A DNA stretch of 64,000 bases, from NCBI GenBank assembly GCA_039190275.1, contig JBCCYF010000003.1, positions 15,249-79,248 on the forward strand, given 5' to 3'. The notes beneath the pieces are model-generated. The model saw nothing but the letters and a program-made list of their open reading frames with translations, did no database searches and was not told the origin of the DNA. Position numbers and translations under genes: made by a program. The DNA comes from Halovulum sp039190275 (lineage in GTDB: Bacteria; Pseudomonadota; Alphaproteobacteria; Rhodobacterales; Rhodobacteraceae). Below, one piece after another: positions 9,275 through 18,326 of the stretch; position 1 is the first letter of the stretch; the number at the start of each line of letters is the position of its first letter.

Positions 9275-11337
9275 GCCTTATAGCTGGGGTCGATGTCGGC
9301 GGCACATTCACCGATGTGTTTGTTCTGGACGAACAGAACGGGACGGCGCATGTGGCAAAGGTGCCCACGAGCCGCCCGGATCAGTCTGCCGGGTTTCTCG
9401 ACGGGATCGGCACGCTGATCCCCGATGTTACGGCGCTTTCGGTTGTGATCCATGGTACCACCGCCGGGACAAACGCGCTGCTGGAACGAAAAGGCGCGCG
9501 TTGCGGCGTCATCACCACCGCCGGGTTTCGGGATGTGCTTGAAATGCGTCGTCGTGATCGGCCGCGCACATGGGGTCTGCGCGGCGATTTTTTGCCGGTG
9601 GTTCCCCGCAGCCTGCGGTTGGAGGTTCCCGAGCGCACCCTGGCCGACGGAACAGTAGAGCGAACGGTTGATCTCGATGCGGTGAAAACCGCCGCCAAAA
9701 CACTGTTGGATCGCGGGTGCGCCAGCGTTGCGGTGTTGTTTGTGAACGCCTATGCGAACCCGGAAAATGAAGCCGCTGCCGTGGCGGCCGTCCGCGCGGT
9801 CTGGCCCAACCGGCATGTCTCGGCATCCGCCGAAATCCTTCCTGAGATCCGGGAGTTCGAGCGCTTCTCGACCGCGACACTAAACGCCTATCTGCAACCC
9901 GAAGTCGGCGGCTACCTGCATCGCCTGGACACCGCGCTGGCGCGGAAAGGGCTGAACGACGGTCTCATGGTCGTTCAGTCGAACGGCGGCCTTATGGATC
10001 TCGCCATGGCCTGCGACCGACCCGTGCGGACAGCGCTGTCGGGCCCTGCGGCCGGTGTCATCGCGGCCTCCCATATTGCCAGTGAGGCGGGTTTTCCGGA
10101 TGTCATCACCGGCGATGTCGGCGGCACCAGTTTCGATGTCTCCCTGGTTGCCGCCGGGCAAACCGTGCTGAGCCCGCAAACCAGTATCGATTTCGGACTT
10201 GTGATCCGGCAACCGATGATCGAGATCGTCACCATCGGGGCGGGCGGCGGCTCTATTGCCTGGGTTGACAAAGGTGGGCTCCTGAACATCGGACCCCAGA
10301 GTGCGGGGTCTGATCCTGGCCCGGTTGCCTATGGTGGCGGAAACGATCGGCCCACCGTGACAGATGCGAATGTTGTCCTCGGGCGGATAGATCCCGCGCA
10401 TCCGATCGGTGGTGTCCTGGACCGTCTCGATGTCGCGGCAGCTACGGCTGCGATCGATACGCATGTTGGTCAGCCACTCAACCTCACCAGCACGCAAGCC
10501 GCCGAAGCCATCCTCCGCGTTGCCAACAGCCAGATGGCAGGGGCGATCCGGCTGGTGTCGATCGAACGGGGTTTTGACCCCAAGAAATTCGCCTTTATGC
10601 CCTTCGGTGGCGGGGGTGCGCTCCATGCTTGTGCGATGATTGCCGACGTTGGGCTGGCGCGCGCCATTGCCCCACGATACCCCGGCGTTACGTCCGCACT
10701 TGGCTGCGTCATCGCAGACATGCGGCAGGATTTCGTTCAAACCCTGAACCGCCCGCTGGATGACCTCGATATTTGCGGGATGTCCGCAATTATGCAGGAT
10801 CACCTGGATCGCGGCACACGGATACTTGATGCGTCGAATGTGCGGTTTACCGTACGTCGGGCCGACTTCGAACTGGACATGGCTTATGTCGGGCAAACCC
10901 ATACCGTTGCCGTTCCAATTGATATCGAGATATTGCACGGATCGGTTCAAGCGCCAACGGCTCAGGCCATCGCAGCGGCGTTCGATCAGGTATATACCGT
11001 CGCCTATGGGCGCCTTTTGTCCGGTGGGGTCCGACGGATCATCAACATACGCAGTGCAGTGATCGGCGAACGCCCCAAGTTCGATCTTGCGGCGCTGGCG
11101 CCTTCGGTAGATGCCACTCTGGCCCGCGCGCAGCGCGGCCAGCGGCCGGTTCATTTCGGGTCACAATGGTACGAGACACAAGTCTATACGCGGCTTGATC
11201 TGCCCATCGGTTCGTGCATCTCGGGTCCTGCAATTCTGGAGCAGGCCGACACCACACTCCTGATCGAACCCGGCTTTACCGGCACAGTTGACCGGTTCGG
11301 CAATGTGATCCTCGAACGCAACGAAAGCCCCAGATGA
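9271..11337 (+). CDS. hyuA: Hydantoinase/oxoprolinase subunit A (HyuA), ATPase subunit
   Basis: A 688-residue ASKHA-fold subunit that phosphorylates the amide or keto substrate. The N-terminal phosphate loop GVDVGGTFTDVFV, the HGTTAGTNALLERKG segment, GDVGGTSFDVSLV (about residue 285) and GAGGGSIAWVD are all present. Its length fits stand-alone HyuA rather than the fused ~1280-residue oxoprolinases. Coupled by ATGA overlaps to hyuB upstream and the isochorismatase-like gene downstream, so stoichiometric production in one complex is expected. Confidence 0.93.
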   Translation: MSLIAGVDVGGTFTDVFVLDEQNGTAHVAKVPTSRPDQSAGFLDGIGTLIPDVTALSVVIHGTTAGTNALLERKGARCGVITTAGFRDVLEMRRRDRPRTWGLRGDFLPVVPRSLRLEVPERTLADGTVERTVDLDAVKTAAKTLLDRGCASVAVLFVNAYANPENEAAAVAAVRAVWPNRHVSASAEILPEIREFERFSTATLNAYLQPEVGGYLHRLDTALARKGLNDGLMVVQSNGGLMDLAMACDRPVRTALSGPAAGVIAASHIASEAGFPDVITGDVGGTSFDVSLVAAGQTVLSPQTSIDFGLVIRQPMIEIVTIGAGGGSIAWVDKGGLLNIGPQSAGSDPGPVAYGGGNDRPTVTDANVVLGRIDPAHPIGGVLDRLDVAAATAAIDTHVGQPLNLTSTQAAEAILRVANSQMAGAIRLVSIERGFDPKKFAFMPFGGGGALHACAMIADVGLARAIAPRYPGVTSALGCVIADMRQDFVQTLNRPLDDLDICGMSAIMQDHLDRGTRILDASNVRFTVRRADFELDMAYVGQTHTVAVPIDIEILHGSVQAPTAQAIAAAFDQVYTVAYGRLLSGGVRRIINIRSAVIGERPKFDLAALAPSVDATLARAQRGQRPVHFGSQWYETQVYTRLDLPIGSCISGPAILEQADTTLLIEPGFTGTVDRFGNVILERNESPR

Positions 11338-11927
11338 CGCGTCCAGATCTTTCCGGCACAGCGGTGCTGACAATTGACCTCCAAAACGACTTTCTGGATC
11401 CGAAGGGCGCATACGGGCGGGCCGGGCAGACCGCTTCTGCCATTACCGCGCTTCCTGCCCGGATCCGTCCGTTGATCGACTCCGTGCGCGACGGCGGCGG
11501 CCGTTTCATCTCGGCTCAGTTCACCCTGGTCGCGGGTCCGGACAATAAGCCGCTGATCGCTCCGCATCTGGCACGGTTGCGGCCCTTCCTCGGCAAGGGC
11601 GACTTTGCCGCAGGCGCCTGGGGACACAGGTCGGTCGATGCGCTTGGCCGCCCGGACTATGTTGTCGAGAAAGTGGCCTATTCCGCGTTCTATCAGACAC
11701 GCCTGGAGTACATTCTGCGGTTTCTGGGGATAAATCGGCTGATCATTGGAGGGATTGTAACCAACGGCGGTGTGGCCAGTACGGTGCGGGATGCCCATTT
11801 GCGAGATATCGACACCGTATTGCTCTCGGATGGCTGTGCTGCGTTTCGCGAGGATGTGCATGAGGCGACCCTGCTGTCACTGTCAACGGTGACTTCTGTT
11901 ATGACCTGCGCCAGGGCCATGCCATGA
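11334..11927 (+). CDS. Isochorismatase-fold protein lacking the usual catalytic cysteine
   Basis: A 197-residue protein of the isochorismatase-like hydrolase superfamily (nicotinamidase, maleamate amidohydrolase, ureidomalonase, isochorismatase). The aspartate of LTIDLQNDF and the lysine of VVEKVAYSAFY, two members of the D-K-C triad, are present. The position of the nucleophilic Cys in the TNxCV motif is a glycine (GIVTNGGVAST). True amidases of this fold need that Cys; isochorismatases do not. The protein is therefore probably not a simple amidohydrolase, although its place directly after hyuA would suit one. Confidence 0.8.
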   Translation: MTRPDLSGTAVLTIDLQNDFLDPKGAYGRAGQTASAITALPARIRPLIDSVRDGGGRFISAQFTLVAGPDNKPLIAPHLARLRPFLGKGDFAAGAWGHRSVDALGRPDYVVEKVAYSAFYQTRLEYILRFLGINRLIIGGIVTNGGVASTVRDAHLRDIDTVLLSDGCAAFREDVHEATLLSLSTVTSVMTCARAMP

Positions 11928-12781
11928 CCCTGCGCGCCCTGATCACCGCCCAAAGCATCCTTGTGGCCCCGGGCGTCTATGATGGGCTTACGGCCACTCT
12001 GGCCGCTCAGGCGGGGTTCAATGCGCTCTATCTTTCTGGCGCAGCGGTGGCCTACACCCGGCTGGGGCGGCCCGATATCGGGCTCACCTCGGTTACCGAA
12101 ATGGCCGATACGATGGCGCAGATTGCAGACCGGGTCACCCTGCCGGTCATCATCGATGGTGACACCGGTTTCGGCAATGCACTGAATGCCCAACGCACCA
12201 TGCGACTGTACGAACGGGCCGGTGCAAGCGCGGTCCAGGTCGAGGACCAGACATTTCCGAAACGCTGCGGACACCTGCGGGACAAGTCACTGATCCACCC
12301 GGCCGAGATGACGGGAAAGATCGCGGCAATGGCAGATGCGCGGTCGAGCCCCGAAATGCTGATTGTCGCGCGAACGGATGCGATCGCGGTCGAAGGCTTC
12401 GATGCAGCGCTTGAGCGCGCCGAGGCCTATGTCGAGGCGGGGGCGGACGCGCTGTTCATCGAAGCACCGCGCACGATGGATGAGTTGCGCGCTGTTGCAG
12501 ATCGTTTTGCGGGCCGTGTCCCGCTGATGGCCAATATGGTTGAGGGTGGCGCCACACCGATCCTGTCGGCGGATGACCTTGAGACCCTCGGGTTTTCCAT
12601 TGTGATTTTTCCTGGCGGGATCGTGCGCGCGCTGGCACGGACCGCCGAGGCGTATTACGCGAACCTTTACGGCGCGGGGTCGAACGCCGGGTTTGCGGAC
12701 AGGATGTTCGACTTTGACGGGCTCAACGCCCGGATCGGGACGGATGAAATCCTAGCTCTGGGCAAAACCTACGACCCATGA
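11924..12781 (+). CDS. Isocitrate lyase / PEP mutase family lyase (dimethylmalate-lyase-like)
   Basis: A 285-residue TIM-barrel enzyme. It has the metal-binding DGDTGFGN segment (about residue 80) and the gating-loop motif PKRCGH, whose cysteine marks C-C bond lyases such as methylisocitrate lyase and 2,3-dimethylmalate lyase rather than mutases or oxaloacetate decarboxylases. Family lyases split 2-hydroxy-dicarboxylates to pyruvate or glyoxylate plus a carboxylic acid. With the LeuC/LeuD-like hydratase in the same regulon, hydration of an alkyl-maleate followed by this cleavage is the natural reading. It overlaps both neighbours by ATGA. Confidence 0.88.
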   Translation: MTLRALITAQSILVAPGVYDGLTATLAAQAGFNALYLSGAAVAYTRLGRPDIGLTSVTEMADTMAQIADRVTLPVIIDGDTGFGNALNAQRTMRLYERAGASAVQVEDQTFPKRCGHLRDKSLIHPAEMTGKIAAMADARSSPEMLIVARTDAIAVEGFDAALERAEAYVEAGADALFIEAPRTMDELRAVADRFAGRVPLMANMVEGGATPILSADDLETLGFSIVIFPGGIVRALARTAEAYYANLYGAGSNAGFADRMFDFDGLNARIGTDEILALGKTYDP

Positions 12782-14148
12782 GCATCGCGGCCAGCCCGGA
12801 ACGGTTCGATACCACGGTCGAGACGCTCATCGTCGGGGCCGGGGCCTGTGGCCTTGTCGCGGCGCTTGCGGCCCGCGAGGCTGGACAGTCCGTGCTGGTT
12901 CTTGAGCGGGACGCAGTACCCGCAGGTTCCACTGCGCTGAGCGCCGGTCTGATCCCCGGCGCCGGGACCGCCCAGCAGGCCGCCTGTGGTGTTGCAGACA
13001 GTGCGGCCCTGTTCGCGCAGGATATCCAGTCAAAAGCGGGGAGCGAGAATGACCCGGCACACGTCAAAACGCTCGCCGATGCGTCAGGACCGGCGATCGA
13101 CTGGCTCACATCGGCGCATGGCGTACCTTTGACCCTGGTCACCGATTTCGACTACCCAGGACATAGCCGCCGGCGGATGCACGGTGTGCCGAGCCGCGCC
13201 GGTCGCGATCTGATCAACGTTCTGCGCAGCCGGGCCGAGGCTTTGGACATCGACATAATTTGCGACCGTCATGTTCCAACACTTTTCGCCCGCAATGACC
13301 GCATCACAGGTGCTCAGGCGGACCGCCCTGACGGGGGTGCGGATCTGGTGGGATGTGCCCGTCTGATCCTTGCCTCCAACGGGTTCGGCGGCAACCGCGA
13401 TATGGTCCGCGCACATATGCCCGAGATCGCCGAGGCGCTGTGGTTCGGGCATGGGGGAAATCAGGGCGATGCAGTTTTATGGGGTCAGGCGCTGGGCGCA
13501 GACGTGTCACATATGGGCGCGTTTCAGGGACATGGGAATGTCGCGCACCCGCATGGTGTTCTGATCAGCTGGGCGGTCATCACCCAAGGTGGAGTTCAGA
13601 TCAATTCCGATGGCAAACGCTTCTGGGATGAGTCGCAAGGGTACTCGGAAGCGGCGCGAGCCGTCCTTGAGCAACCGGGCGGTATTGCATGGACCATCTT
13701 CGATACCCGCATTGCGACCATCGCGCGTCAATTCGCCGATTTTCAGGCGGCAGAGGCGTGCGGGGCGATCCTGACCGCGGACACGCTGGGCGGGCTGGCA
13801 GCCAAAATGGGGGTGCCGGCGGATCCGCTTGCCCAGAACCTGGCGGCGCATTGCCCGTTTGGACGCGACTTTTCAGGATGCCAACCGCTTGCGCCCCCGT
13901 ATTGCGCGGTCCGGGTGACGGGTGCGCTGTTTCATACCCAAGGCGGGCTTCGGGTCGATGGCCGTGCCCGCGTGGTCAAATCCTGTGGGACGGCGTTGCC
14001 GAACCTTTATGCGGGGGGCGGCGCGGCTGTCGGTGTGTCAGGTGCGGGTGACGCGGGGTACTTGTCTGGGAACGGGCTGCTGGCGGCTGTGGTGCTGGGG
14101 CGCATTGCCGGAGAGGATTGGCCTGATCCGCAGAAAGATCTAGACTAG
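12778..14148 (+). CDS. FAD-dependent dehydrogenase/reductase, fumarate reductase flavoprotein-like
   Basis: A 456-residue flavoprotein. The dinucleotide loop VGAGACGLVAALAAREAG sits near residue 18, the family's ASNGFGGN segment near residue 200, and a C-terminal LYAGGGAAVGVSGAG...GYLSGNGLL FAD contact. No signal peptide or heme sites, so it is cytoplasmic. Relatives include tricarballylate dehydrogenase (TcuA), 3-ketosteroid dehydrogenases and soluble fumarate reductases; all oxidise or reduce a C-C bond next to a carbonyl or carboxylate. In this operon it could interconvert a substituted succinate and a substituted maleate/fumarate. Confidence 0.85.
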   Translation: MSIAASPERFDTTVETLIVGAGACGLVAALAAREAGQSVLVLERDAVPAGSTALSAGLIPGAGTAQQAACGVADSAALFAQDIQSKAGSENDPAHVKTLADASGPAIDWLTSAHGVPLTLVTDFDYPGHSRRRMHGVPSRAGRDLINVLRSRAEALDIDIICDRHVPTLFARNDRITGAQADRPDGGADLVGCARLILASNGFGGNRDMVRAHMPEIAEALWFGHGGNQGDAVLWGQALGADVSHMGAFQGHGNVAHPHGVLISWAVITQGGVQINSDGKRFWDESQGYSEAARAVLEQPGGIAWTIFDTRIATIARQFADFQAAEACGAILTADTLGGLAAKMGVPADPLAQNLAAHCPFGRDFSGCQPLAPPYCAVRVTGALFHTQGGLRVDGRARVVKSCGTALPNLYAGGGAAVGVSGAGDAGYLSGNGLLAAVVLGRIAGEDWPDPQKDLD

Positions 14149-14171
14149 GGCAAAGTTTCAGGAGACCTCCA

Positions 14172-15386
14172 ATGCCAGATGGAATGCAGCAGAACCATGG
14201 ACCGTCGCTTGCCGGTTTTGATTGGACCGACCCGTTCCGTCTGGCCGATCAACTGAGCGAGGAGGAGCGGCTGGTTGCCAAAAGCGCCGCTGCCTATGCC
14301 GCAGACAAGCTGGAACCGCGCGTGACCGACGCCTTTCTGAACGAACGTGTCGCGCCAGAGATTTTTGCCGAAATGGGGGAGATGGGGCTTCTGGGGGTGA
14401 CCGCGCCCGAAAGCTACGGGGGGCTTGGCGCGGGCTATGTCACCTATGGTTTGGTCGCGCGCGAGATTGAGCGTATCGACAGCGGGTACCGCTCCATGAT
14501 GTCGGTGCAGTCCAGCCTGGTGATCTATCCGATACATGCCTATGGAACCGAAGAACAAAGACGGAAGTTTCTACCCGGTCTGACCAACGGCACATCGATC
14601 GGCTGCTTTGGTCTGACCGAACCGGACGCGGGCTCGGATCCGGGTGGTATGAAAACCCGGGCCGAGAAGACAGCGACCGGTTATCGTCTGACCGGGGCCA
14701 AAACCTGGATCTCTAACAGCCCGATAGCGGACGTCTTTGTTGTCTGGGCCAAGTCCGATGCGCATCAGGGTCGGATCCGCGGCTTTATCCTGGAAAAAGG
14801 CATGCAGGGTCTCAGCGCGCCGAAGATCGGCGGCAAACTTTCTCTGCGTGCTTCGGTCACGGGTGAGATCGTCATGGATGGGGTTGATGTGGGCGAGGAT
14901 GCGCTTCTTCCCAATGTGGAGGGTCTCAAAGGTCCTTTCGGCTGCCTCAATCGCGCGCGTTATGGCATCAGTTGGGGCGTGATGGGTGCGGCCGAGGCCT
15001 GCTGGCACCGTGCCCGGCAGTACGGGCTTGACCGGGTTCAGTTTGGCAAACCGCTGGCACAGACGCAGTTGTTTCAGAAAAAGCTCGCCGATATGCAGTC
15101 CGAGATCGCCCTTGGCCTTCAGGCCAGCCTCAGGGTCGGACGGATGCTGGACGAGGGCACCTGCGCGCCGGAGGCGATCAGCCTGGTCAAACGCAACAAT
15201 TGCGGCAAGGCCCTGGACATCGCACGCAACGCGCGGGACATGCACGGCGGCAATGGCATCATGGCCGAATACCATGTGATGCGGCATGCTCAAAACCTCG
15301 AAACGGTCAACACATACGAAGGCACCCATGATGTGCACGCGCTGATCCTGGGGCGCGCGCAGACGGGTCTTCAGGCATTCTTCTGA
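14172..15386 (+). CDS. Acyl-CoA dehydrogenase, glutaryl-CoA dehydrogenase-like
   Basis: A 404-residue acyl-CoA dehydrogenase. The N-terminal FDWTDPF-L-LSEEERLV pattern, CFGLTEPDAGSDPGGM, the NRARYGISWGVMGAAE stretch and the catalytic Glu in NTYEGTHDVHALILGRA are characteristic of the glutaryl-CoA dehydrogenase branch, which oxidises and decarboxylates glutaryl-CoA to crotonyl-CoA. A ribosome site (AGGAG, 14160 region) precedes the ATG. It follows the FAD dehydrogenase by 23 bases. No acyl-CoA synthetase or CoA-transferase gene is in the operon, so the route to its CoA substrate is not encoded here. Confidence 0.88.
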   Translation: MPDGMQQNHGPSLAGFDWTDPFRLADQLSEEERLVAKSAAAYAADKLEPRVTDAFLNERVAPEIFAEMGEMGLLGVTAPESYGGLGAGYVTYGLVAREIERIDSGYRSMMSVQSSLVIYPIHAYGTEEQRRKFLPGLTNGTSIGCFGLTEPDAGSDPGGMKTRAEKTATGYRLTGAKTWISNSPIADVFVVWAKSDAHQGRIRGFILEKGMQGLSAPKIGGKLSLRASVTGEIVMDGVDVGEDALLPNVEGLKGPFGCLNRARYGISWGVMGAAEACWHRARQYGLDRVQFGKPLAQTQLFQKKLADMQSEIALGLQASLRVGRMLDEGTCAPEAISLVKRNNCGKALDIARNARDMHGGNGIMAEYHVMRHAQNLETVNTYEGTHDVHALILGRAQTGLQAFF

Positions 15387-15877
15387 TGCGCGGAACGTCG
15401 GTCGGTCTATGTTTTGCCATGCTGGCGGGGGGACCGGTCGGTGCCCTCAGTTGCATGGCGCCGAACGCAGCGCGCACCTTCAATGAGTTGGCCGAAGCCG
15501 AGGCAACCTATTACGTGGGCATCGGCGCGTTCACCGCGCCGTCAGCGGTGCCGGAATTACCCAAAGGGCAAAGCGGTTCGGCGCGGATGTACTTTGAAGG
15601 TGAGCTATTCAGCCGTCTGGAAACCGTGCCATACGCCGGTTCGGTGGGCGTGACGGTGGAATGTGCCGCAGTCTGGTGTGCGTCCTTTCCCGAAAGGAAC
15701 CAAGACCTGCTGGTTTTTCTTGAGGCCGGCGCAGATCGTTCGATGACCCTGACCGAAGGACCATGCCCCTTCCGAGTCTTGCCGGTGCCCACCCAAGAAC
15801 AACGCGGCGCGCTCTTTGATTGCATGAAGGAACACCGCTGCGGGCCTGATCAAATTACCGCGTTTGAACGGGAATAG
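15386..15877 (+). CDS. Exported hypothetical protein
   Basis: A 163-residue protein with an N-terminal signal peptide (hydrophobic stretch ending VGALSC) and several cysteines in the mature part (ECAAVWCAS, GPCPF, DCMKEHRCG) that could form disulfides in the periplasm. The start overlaps the stop of the acyl-CoA dehydrogenase gene (TGATG), so it is probably cotranscribed, though the overlap may be only positional. I do not recognise a domain. Confidence 0.65.
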   Translation: MRGTSVGLCFAMLAGGPVGALSCMAPNAARTFNELAEAEATYYVGIGAFTAPSAVPELPKGQSGSARMYFEGELFSRLETVPYAGSVGVTVECAAVWCASFPERNQDLLVFLEAGADRSMTLTEGPCPFRVLPVPTQEQRGALFDCMKEHRCGPDQITAFERE

Positions 15878-15971
15878 TCCGCCGAGCCAGCATTGCCTCG
15901 GTTTCAGAGTTCACATAGAATTGGTCGGGTAATCAGACCAACTGACGCGGTTACGGGAACGGAGAGCGTTT

Positions 15972-17174
15972 ATGCCCACGATCACCACCATTGAAGATTT
16001 GCGCCGTCTGGCCAAGTGGCGTGTGCCGCGGATGTTCTATGATTACGCGGACAGCGGGTCCTGGACCGAGCAAACCTACCGCGAAAACACATCGATCTTT
16101 GAGCAGATCCGCCTGCGCCAGCGTGTGGCCGTGAATATGGAGGGCCGGACGACCAAGACCAAAATGGTGGGTGAGGATGTGGCAATGCCTGTCGCGATCG
16201 CGCCGACCGGTCTGACCGGAATGCAGCACGCGGATGGCGAGATCCTTGCCGCGCAGGCTGCCGAGAAGTTTGGCGTCCCCTTCACCTTATCGACCATGTC
16301 CATCTGCTCGATCGAGGATGTGGCTGCGGCAACCACCAAACCCTTCTGGTTCCAGCTTTACGTGATGCGTGACCGCGAGTTTGCGGGCAACCTGATCGAC
16401 CGGGCAAAAGCCGCAGGGTGTTCGGCGCTGGTGCTTACGCTTGACCTTCAAATGATCGGTCAGCGGCACAAGGACATCAAGAACGGCCTGAGCGCGCCAC
16501 CCAAGCTTACACTTGCAAACATCCTCAACATTGCCACCAAGCCGCGGTGGTGCTGGGGCATGCTCCAGACTCATCGCCGGACGTTCCGCAACATCGTGAA
16601 CCATGCCAAGGGCGTAACGGATATGGGCTCGCTTGCCGAATGGACACATGCGCAATTTGACCAGAGCCTCACATGGGATGACATTGACTGGATCCGGGAG
16701 AGGTGGGGCGGCACCTTTATAATCAAGGGTATCCTGGATGTGGAGGACGCAAAGATCGCTGCAGACAAAGGGGCGGATGCCATCATTGTGTCGAACCACG
16801 GCGGGCGCCAACTGGACGGTGCTTTAACCTCGCTGCATGTTTTGCCCGAGATCGCGGCCGCGGTTGGTGATCGTGTAGAGGTGCATTTTGATGGCGGTAT
16901 CCGCTCGGGTCAGGATGTGCTGAAAGCCGTCGCCATGGGAGCGAAGGGAACCTATATCGGGCGCGCGTTCCTCTATGGTTTGGGCGCGATGGGAAGGTCC
17001 GGTGTGACTGCTGCCCTGGACGTCATCTACAAGGAACTGGACACGACGATGGGCCTGTGCGGCCGAACAGATATCCACGATCTCAACAATGACAACCTTA
17101 TTTTCCCGCATCAGGTCCCTGCCCCCTTTGGTCCCGCCGAATGGGCCGCGGAAAACCGCCTTGCGGCGGAATGA
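15972..17174 (+). CDS. lldD: FMN-dependent alpha-hydroxy-acid dehydrogenase (L-lactate dehydrogenase-like)
   Basis: A 400-residue TIM-barrel flavoenzyme that oxidises an L-2-hydroxy acid to the 2-oxo acid, feeding electrons to the respiratory chain. Seen are the N-terminal KWRVPRMFYDYADSGSW, the FMN-region APTGLTGMQHADGE, and the catalytic-base segment VSNHGGRQLDG. A GGAACGGAGAG stretch precedes the ATG. It stands alone after a 94-base gap. The mature length and sequence fit LldD, but mandelate or glycolate oxidases share these motifs, so the substrate is provisional. Confidence 0.85.
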   Translation: MPTITTIEDLRRLAKWRVPRMFYDYADSGSWTEQTYRENTSIFEQIRLRQRVAVNMEGRTTKTKMVGEDVAMPVAIAPTGLTGMQHADGEILAAQAAEKFGVPFTLSTMSICSIEDVAAATTKPFWFQLYVMRDREFAGNLIDRAKAAGCSALVLTLDLQMIGQRHKDIKNGLSAPPKLTLANILNIATKPRWCWGMLQTHRRTFRNIVNHAKGVTDMGSLAEWTHAQFDQSLTWDDIDWIRERWGGTFIIKGILDVEDAKIAADKGADAIIVSNHGGRQLDGALTSLHVLPEIAAAVGDRVEVHFDGGIRSGQDVLKAVAMGAKGTYIGRAFLYGLGAMGRSGVTAALDVIYKELDTTMGLCGRTDIHDLNNDNLIFPHQVPAPFGPAEWAAENRLAAE

Positions 17175-17783
17175 TACGCTCGACAGGGCAGCAAGGTTTG
17201 CCCTTGGAACCGTGGTCGCGTTCCGTCGGCTGCATAAGACACCAGGTTCCACCTGACCAGTTGGTTCCTTTCTTGGATCCTGCCATGCCAGGCAAAAGTC
17301 CTCGTCCAGAGCCTTTTCGACTTTAGGGATTTTCAGTTGGTTCAATGCTAAGCCGAAACGCTTCGACCTGTCCAAGTCCACAGACCTTCAAAACAATTGC
17401 TTTGGCAAATGCGCCATTGCTGCCTTCGGCCATTCGACCTTGCGGCGCGAACTTCAAGAAAGCCAAGGGGCTGGTGAAAAATTCGAGAGTCTGACACTTG
17501 CACTATTTCACATGATTCCATTGCAACAGCCAAATCGAAACCAAGTGCCCGATGGAGCGCTTGAGAACCTCGCATATCTCCAACTCTGGTCTCAGGCCAA
17601 CACTGCACCGCAGAAGCTGCGTATAGGCCCTATAAGCGTAAGTCTTTATACATTATCGCAAGAAACGGGGTTTTCATCAGACCCGAACGAAGTTGCTGTC
17701 AACATACAACGACGCGCGGTGAGCCGACATCGAACTGAGACCTTGCTGAAGTACGGTTCGAAAACAGCACAAGGAGGGTTACT
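17175..17783. other. 609-base stretch with no gene I can support
   Basis: No convincing coding sequence. One frame (17440-17787) stays open for 115 codons and its TGA overlaps the TTG start of the cupin gene, but its sequence has no family features, no good ribosome site and an atypical composition. The base content is less GC-rich than the surrounding genes, which suits decayed DNA. AAGGAGG at 17771-17777 belongs to the cupin gene. Confidence 0.5.
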
Positions 17784-18326
17784 TTGAGCAAACCTGTTGT
17801 CAACATTCACGATGTCGCCGCCGACCCCGAATTCGTGCTCAGCCGAGAGCGCAGGGGCCGCTTCGAGGCTCAGCTTGCCCTGGTCGGAAAAGCACTGGGC
17901 ACCAAGGGAATTGGTATCAATCTTACCATCGTGCCCCCCAATTCCAAGGCCTTTCCAAGGCACTATCACTACCACAATGATGAGATGTTCGTCATTTTAG
18001 AAGGCACCGGCACACTCCATTTTGGTGAGGACGACTTTCCACTGAAACCAATGGACGTGATAAACATCGAAGCTGGAACAGGGGTGCCTTTCCAAATAGA
18101 TAATACATCCCAAAGCGAGCTTCGCTACCTCGCGCTTTCGACGCTCGATCCCACGGATGTCTTTGTCTATCCAGATTCAAACAAAATCGGGATCATGGCA
18201 AAAGGTGCGCCGTTTCGCGACTTGTCCGGTGACGGGCTTCAGCGCATGATTAAGTTCATTCCCGCCGAAACCGATGAAGACTATTATCACCGCGAGCCAG
18301 AGGCGGAGGAGAACACGAAGTCGTAG
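17784..18326 (+). CDS. Cupin-domain protein
   Basis: A 180-residue protein with one central cupin barrel. The first metal-binding motif is visible as PRHYHYHNDEMFVILEG and the second as the GTGVPFQIDNTS region, where the usual histidine is not obvious. It begins with TTG: AAGGAGG (17771-17777) ends six bases upstream and there is no ATG in frame nearby. Substrate unknown; such stand-alone cupins range from sensors to isomerases or dioxygenases. It is flanked on both sides by several hundred bases without recognisable genes. Confidence 0.75.
   Translation: MSKPVVNIHDVAADPEFVLSRERRGRFEAQLALVGKALGTKGIGINLTIVPPNSKAFPRHYHYHNDEMFVILEGTGTLHFGEDDFPLKPMDVINIEAGTGVPFQIDNTSQSELRYLALSTLDPTDVFVYPDSNKIGIMAKGAPFRDLSGDGLQRMIKFIPAETDEDYYHREPEAEENTKS

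Noticed and set aside
9880..11154. Open frame of 424 codons antisense to hyuA
   Set aside because: No recognisable motifs; hyuA on the + strand carries all ATPase motifs and overlapping operon starts.
17440..17787. A 115-codon gene overlapping the cupin start
   Set aside because: No ribosome site, no family character and atypical composition; the TTGA overlap is probably accidental.
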